From: Acanthochlamys bracteata
Lineage: Eukaryota > Streptophyta > Magnoliopsida > Pandanales > Velloziaceae
Assembly: GCA_019914995.1 (NCBI GenBank)
Contig: CM034136.1
Location: 6,959,270 to 7,023,269, forward strand
Direction: 5' to 3'
DNA length: 64,000 bases
Part shown: positions 58,901 to 64,000 of the stretch, piece after piece
Layout: the number at the start of each line of letters is the position of its first letter
How positions within the stretch are numbered: the stretch's first letter is position 1
Program-made: the position numbers and the translations under genes
Notes under the pieces: generated by a model
The model's database searches: none
What the model was told of the DNA's origin: nothing
What the model saw: the letters and a program-made list of their open reading frames with translations, nothing else

Positions 58901-61181
58901 ACCTTTAAGCTCAATGAACAACATTACTTACTTTAGGTATGAAATAGCTTGTAAAGAGAAAAGAAGAAGTTTAACTGCTCCAAAAGACATCTATTTTAAA
59001 ATAAGTACTGGTACCGAACATTATAAGCATAAGCAAGAAGTAAGAAACATAGAGGAAAGCGGTTAAAAAAAAATCAATTGCGAAATAACTCCTATAGATA
59101 GATTCGAACAAGCTTGTTTACCTGGACACGAGAAGGCACAAGATAATCTCGGGCTCCTTCAGGGGTAGACCTTGACAGGATTGGTGTCTCAATCTACTAA
59201 ACCACATAATTATATTTATTAAGATCATGAATAAATGGTTCAGAAAGCTAAAAGTGATAAAGATCAAGTGCTAGCTACGTAAACTGACAACATTAATATC
59301 GCACTTGGCACAAGTTAATAGAAAGCCCAAAAACTGGTGTACTTGCGTTGTTTAGGACATTGACGGACAAAGAAATAATATCATATTTACTCTCTTAACA
59401 TAAAATTTGGTGTAGATTTTTGCTCCAATCTTCTTATGAAGCTGTAACCTTCCAAAAATAGTTTACACTGATGACCATCTGATGCACTTGATATTTGCAC
59501 TATATCAACTGAATCACAGAAACTTTCCAATGTGAATATTTGATACATGACATATTTGACTGAAAATTTACATGTAACTATGTGTATATCAACTCAGTTT
59601 ACAGCCAAGCATACCTCAACAAAATCATGCTTGTCCTCTAAATAACGCCTGATGAGCTTAACCACTTGATGCCGCAGCTTAAGGTTAGTTTGCATCTGCC
59701 GTCGACGTAAATCTAGGAACCGATACCTGGCAGACAAAAAAGAGCTAATCAATACAGTAACTGAAGTGTCCTTACAATAAGTGCAATGAAAATAAGATGA
59801 CAACTTATACGCTACACGTAAATGAAAAAAAGGTAACTAAAGAGCCTATACCTGAGACGTATTTCCTCAGTAACGATATCTTTCGCATCTTCTGAAGTGG
59901 CAACAGGAAATGGTAGAACACGGCTAACAGCATTTAGAACTACAACATGTCCTGCAGCAACCTGAAGTTGTAGAAGTAAAGTGCCATCGTCAAATTTTAT
60001 TCATGCAGAGACCTAATCACCTAATGAACTGACATATGGCATATTTTCCGCACCAAGTTATTCAAAAAAGTTCGATAATCAAAGAGGCCAAACCCGTTCC
60101 TCATCAAAAGCTGCCAACAGCACGGGCTAACAAAAATGCAACTAATTTGTCCAGCTTTGAATAAACATTACCTCCACTTCTCCAGTTTTCATCTTCTTGT
60201 TCACCGCATCCGCCGGCCGAGCACGGACAACTCCCTCCACTGCTACCACATTCTCCAACCGCAGTTTATTTGCCATTGCGTACGCTTCAGGGAACTCATC
60301 TGGCAATGTTGTTACCTAGAGAGTGAAATATAGAAATCAAAATTCACAATATAAAACTTATCGCTCAAATTGAACAAATGTAACTTGTGATGAACTTCGA
60401 GGTTCATCCTAAACCCATTTGGTAACAAGAGGAGTGAGTCCAATCTTATAAATACCCTTTTAGAACCACTGATAAGCAATGTGGGGCTAAACCTCTTAAC
60501 AACTACCCTCTAGCAAAGCAGGCTATGAAGGTGTGTTTAAACCTCTTTACACCTGCCCCGAAGCGAAGTAGGCCAAGAAGAATTTAGCCCATACTCCGAG
60601 TCAATCCGTTCCAACTGCTCTGATAACATGACTAACTTGGAGGTCCATCCCAAAACCAATTGGTTATGAAAAGAGTGAGCTCAAATTTTATAAATACCAT
60701 CTCAGGACTATTTATAAGTGATGTGGGGCAAAACCTTTTATCATTACTAATCACAAACACAAATCATCACGAACGGTGATCTACTGACCTGAACAATGCC
60801 TGAGCTATCTCGAAGATTAAAGAACGTTAGACCACCGTGAACTCGGTGAAGCGCCACCCATCCGCAGAGAATCACACGCCGCCCGATATAGCCAGAACCA
60901 AGCTCTCCACACAGCGATGTCCGTGTGATCCACTGCAACTGCGCCGGCAAAGAACAATTCGGTGTGGTCTCGACCGAATTTGTTGTTTCATTAGAAATAT
61001 AAGATTCTGTCGTCGGAGAAGTTGATGAAATCGAAGAAGAAGACGAAAAAGAAGAAGAAGGATGAGCGATCCAAGATGTTGATAAGATTCTACCGTTTCG
61101 GAATAATAATCTCGAAGAAATGCTTCGAGGAAAACGAGATGAAACCAATAGCGGAGAGAATCGAAGAACCGAACATGCCAT
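52967..61181 (-). CDS. Aspartyl-tRNA synthetase, bacterial type, chloroplast/mitochondrial
   Basis: Fifteen exons, complement of 60789-61181, 60172-60315, 59852-59961, 59615-59726, 59122-59193, 58142-58233, 57193-57313, 56962-57084, 56230-56425, 55916-56103, 55121-55192, 53802-53900, 53515-53595, 53349-53406, 52967-53139. The lengths add to 678 codons with every phase consistent. The enzyme charges tRNA-Asp in organelles. Domains: a Ser/Arg-rich targeting peptide (about 1-70, [20 protein letters not shown]); OB-fold anticodon domain ([33 protein letters not shown]); class II core with [37 protein letters not shown], motif 2 [20 protein letters not shown]; the bacterial GAD insertion ([10 protein letters not shown], residues about 400-430); HHPFTAPNP, and motif 3 [10 protein letters not shown]. 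An upstream in-frame Met at 61259 would add 26 residues; the inner Met was preferred because it starts a typical transit peptide. The single-strand gene is full-length, with no break. Confidence 0.94.
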
Positions 61182-61611
61182 GGCCTCCGGTCTGCTTCTG
61201 CTGTTCGTCGACGGCGAGGGAGGTTTATGAATGGAGGAATTATAGCTTATCCTCCACACGAGTAACAGACGAAGATTTAGATTTAACGGGCCAAAATTGG
61301 CAGTTATGTAAGACCCATTTGCTTTCGCACACTACCGGGGCCTACTTTGTAGCCCATTGATGTTATATGGACCTGACTCATGGGCCAAATGAATAAAATT
61401 CTTTCTCTTCAACTGAAGGGAGTTATCAAACTTTTTTTCTAAAAATAAGAAACTATAGCGGTTTGGAATCTGGAGTTTTAATTCATCAAATTTAAAATTT
61501 CCATAAACTCATATATTTTAACATTATAAAAAAATTAAACTATAGTTTCACATAAATCTTTGCTTTATTTGAGTTTTACCGTCTTATTTTGACTTTTTTT
61601 ATACTTCTAAC
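61182..61611. promoter_or_regulatory. Promoter region of the aspartyl-tRNA synthetase gene
   Basis: Upstream of the minus-strand start codon; the leader probably lies in 61182-61280. No clear TATA box seen. The plus-strand ORF 61022-61360 is antisense to the transit-peptide exon and incidental. Confidence 0.4.
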
Positions 61612-62374
61612 CAGTATTTAAAAACCCAACCCGACTCGGCCGGATCGACCCGAAACCCGTCAATCCGGCATAATTCCGGATTGAGTGAGCAGCATAATCC
61701 GGTATGCAACAAATCCGATAAAATCCGATCGACCTGATCGGTTTTTGAATAATCCGGTGACCTAGTATAACAGGTTGACCCAGTATAATTATTAAAAAAT
61801 TAAAAAATTAAAATATGATCGCTTTTTGAGTTATTTTGCTGCTTCGAATTATTTCTGTTAAGTTTTTAACTCTCCGTCTCCCTAATCGGTTAATCTATTT
61901 TTTTATTGTCGTTCTCGACGCCGATCATTGTTACTGCTGCCACGCTCTATTCATCATCGTCAAACCATCTCTACTCTGCTAATCTTTACTATATATATAT
62001 AAGGCGACAAATAGTTATACATAATTATATATAACGTAGCTAATTTGTAATATTTAAAATATTGAGATCCTTTTATATTTTGGACTTTTTGGTTGTCTTG
62101 ATTCTTAAAAATTATTACTTCAAAAATAAAAGATGTAACTTTAAAAAATATATTTAATATTTATTGTATATAATTATATTTTAAAAAAATTTTAAATAAC
62201 TGATACGATAAATATTATATAATATATATACTATATTTATATATTAATATTTATTTAATAAATTTAATTTAATTTAGTGGATCAATCTGATGATCCGATG
62301 CATTAACCGTTAATCTGGTGATCCGATAACATTCACGATCAATATCAACCACCGGGTTGGTTTTAACAACACCG
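61612..62374. mobile_element. Non-autonomous hAT-like element with intact 8-bp target duplication
   Basis: CTTCTAAC flanks both sides (61604-61611 and 62375-62382). The left end CAGTATTTAAAAACCCAA and the right end, read on minus, CGGTGTTGTTAAAACCAA are imperfect inverted repeats of about 22 bases running into AACCCG. Eight-base duplications and CA(G/R)-type ends are typical of hAT transposons. The left 170 bases are a CCGG/GATCGACC-rich repeat; the middle is AT-rich. No transposase. Confidence 0.8.
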
Positions 62375-62394
62375 CTTCTAACATGCTTTCAAAA

Positions 62395-62424
62395 ATTAAT
62401 ATCAATATCAATATCAATATCAAC
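62395..62424. repeat. ATCAAT-type hexamer run
   Basis: About four copies of atcaat just outside the hAT-like element's right target duplication. Confidence 0.85.
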
Positions 62425-62880
62425 TAGAACAACAAATCATAAGCCTATAGTGTTGATTACAGATTACGACGGAGTGCTTCTTAGCTCAAGTCTCAATCTC
62501 CAGACACAAGCAACGTATTCTGACGCATGTGTCCGGTCAATGAAATGGATCAAATCATAACATTCATCACACGCGTCTGTTTCACATTTCAGTTTAACAA
62601 TCATTAACATAAACCACTACTATATTTAATTATGAAACATTCATTAGGGGACCATGTTTTTAAATTAATCCACATACATAACTTGAATTATTAGTACAAA
62701 AAAATATTTCATTAAGCCGTTTTGGGCTTTAGCCCAATTAGAAGGAGAAAAGACCAGCGACTAGAGTGGTCCCCAGTTTACGAACGTGCGCCGTACGCAG
62801 TGGAGGAGGTGGCCGTAAGTAAAGAGAAATGTGAAGGGTAGTTTAGGTAATTAGCTCGGTGCCAGTAGTCCACTTCTTCA
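62425..62880. other. Spacer, probable promoter of a gene to the right
   Basis: No coding region recognised. The segment 62750-62830 becomes GC-richer, as expected in front of a transcribed leader. Confidence 0.3.
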
Positions 62881-63283
62881 CCACTCTGTTTTTAGGTTGC
62901 AGGTTTTGACCAGAGGAGGAAATTAATCAGAAGAGAAAGAAAATCGGATTAGATAGATGTGACCATTGGGTGCTGATTCTGAAGAACCATATAACCCACA
63001 AGCTCACGCTTTCTTACTTTCTTTTGGTTATGTTCTTAATTCAATTTCATTGCTTTCCATTGCATTGCATTGCATTGTATACCAGTACTACTCTACGGAC
63101 TACGGAGTCTACTCTCCTTTGTTGTTCTTCTTCTCCCAACACCATTGCAATTGTTTATTTGTTTCTTGCTTTTAATAATGGCGCTATCATTTCAGCTGCT
63201 GCTTCTTCTCTTATAGATCCAAGACATCATAAGACAAGAGCAAGAAAGAAGCAGAGCTGCACAAAAGGGAGATAACAGCAGAA
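62881..63283 (+). other. Probable 5' UTR exon of a gene extending past the window
   Basis: CT- and GA-rich leader-like sequence ending in a strong donor, GCAGAAG|GTAAGC, at 63283/63284, with T-rich intron-like sequence after it to the end of the window. Short ORFs here (62966-63275) have no domains. It includes an ATTGC pentamer run near 63058-63077. The gene itself is not visible. Confidence 0.35.
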
Positions 63284-64000
63284 GGTAAGCTGGCTGTCTG
63301 GGTCAATCTCTTATTTGCATTGCAGGCTCTCTTCTATTTTTAGTTTCTTGAACGAATGTGTTTTTCTTTCTTTTTACTGATTTCTTGATGAGTTTGTATT
63401 TTTGTATAAACTGATACGAACTAGCTAGAGAAGATAATGTTTGTTTCTGTGAAGCAGTTTCTGTGATTATTATTTCAAGCATTCTTTAAGCATAACAAGC
63501 AGTTTAAGTTCTTTTCTGATCACGCATTGAAAGGAGTTACAACCTTGTTGTTTGATTAAGATTTAAGTTTCAGGCTTTCCTTCTTTCTCTTGCTGTAGAA
63601 AGAGTTGAGATCTATAACTTCTGAAAACAGAGTTGTTTATGGACATGTTGAATGGTTTCGGACAGCCGAACTCTTCCTCTGTGTAGTGTTTACTCTGATT
63701 CTCTTTGATCTTGTACGACTTCTTCCAACTTCCGGAGTAGCTTTTTGAAAGAATTTCTTTATGATAGGAAAAACTTTTTTAAAAACGAAAGCAGTACTGT
63801 AGTTATCCAGTTTACCACCATTAACAAATTTCATTAAACTTTTTGAAAGAATTATTATTTGTGAAGGTGGGTCTAGTTTTTATGTGAACGGTAGTCTCTT
63901 TAATGCTTAAAATTGGATACTCGTGAGATTGAAAAAAAAAAAGGAAAAGAGAGCACTACACCTTTGTTTCTTCGTTTTGCCTTGGCTTCTTTTTCATTTT
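63284..64000. other. Intron-like T-rich sequence to the window edge
   Basis: No coding region, repeat end or RNA gene recognised. It is consistent with a first intron after the leader exon. Confidence 0.3.

Noticed and set aside
61022..61360. 112-codon plus-strand ORF over the synthetase transit-peptide exon
   Set aside because: Lys/Glu-rich antisense shadow of the Ser-rich targeting peptide; no domain.
1..64000. CRISPR array, prokaryotic operon, integron, tRNA or rRNA genes
   Set aside because: No regularly spaced repeats, no ribosome-binding-site-led gene runs, and no cloverleaf or rRNA-like conserved stretch was recognised; spliceosomal introns throughout show a nuclear plant origin. tRNAs were judged by eye only; a tRNAscan run would settle it.

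Overview
This window is eukaryotic nuclear DNA from a flowering plant, very probably a eudicot. It is AT-rich. Most genes carry several GT..AG introns, and the gene set is plant-specific: a tonoplast aquaporin, a SOSEKI polarity protein, a PsbP-domain lumen protein, EAR-motif zinc fingers and an organellar aspartyl-tRNA synthetase. I cannot name the species. Exon borders were placed by reading splice sites and comparing with remembered family sequences. No alignment was run.

Layout. 0.3-2.2 kb: intronless DUF2828/vWA gene (+). 3.3-5.0 kb: ABCB6/ABCB20-type transporter pseudogene (+). 6.8-8.7 kb: PPD6-like thylakoid lumen protein (-), head-to-head with a MON1 vacuolar-fusion gene (+, 9.2-15.4 kb). 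16.3-17.5 kb: DUF1635 coiled-coil gene (-). 18.0-19.8 kb: a transposon-like block with captured exon pieces. 19.8-23.2 kb: gene-poor, with a G-box cluster. 23.4-24.4 kb: TIP1-type aquaporin (+). 24.4-29.5 kb: AT-rich and gene-poor. 29.6-31.5 kb: SOSEKI (+). 32.9-33.4 kb: first C2H2 zinc finger (-). 35.1-37.7 kb: Harbinger-transposase-derived ALP1-like gene (+). 38.4-38.6 kb: a 50-residue membrane-protein gene (+). 40.8-42.3 kb: zeta-COP (-). 45.8-49.4 kb: two more C2H2 zinc fingers (+) with an 11S-globulin gene fragment between them. 50.3-51.9 kb: a Pack-type element carrying the last exon of a PHT1 phosphate transporter behind a new leader exon. 53.0-61.2 kb: organellar aspartyl-tRNA synthetase in 15 exons (-). 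61.6-62.4 kb: a hAT-like element with intact target duplication. The last kilobase looks like the leader of a gene lying outside the window.

The genes do not form a pathway or operon-like system; they are ordinary neighbours. Two gene pairs have related functions: MON1 and zeta-COP in endomembrane traffic, and PPD6 and AspRS in organelles. The three zinc fingers are the only local paralogue group. The most interesting material is the mobile DNA: two elements with TGTTTGGAT-like ends and captured exons, several short AT-rich MITE families, a domesticated transposase that has lost its catalytic Glu, and two pseudogenes of recognisable origin. The best candidate for something undescribed is the spliced PHT1-tail chimera at 51 kb. 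Its first in-frame ATG opens an intact 75-codon reading frame.
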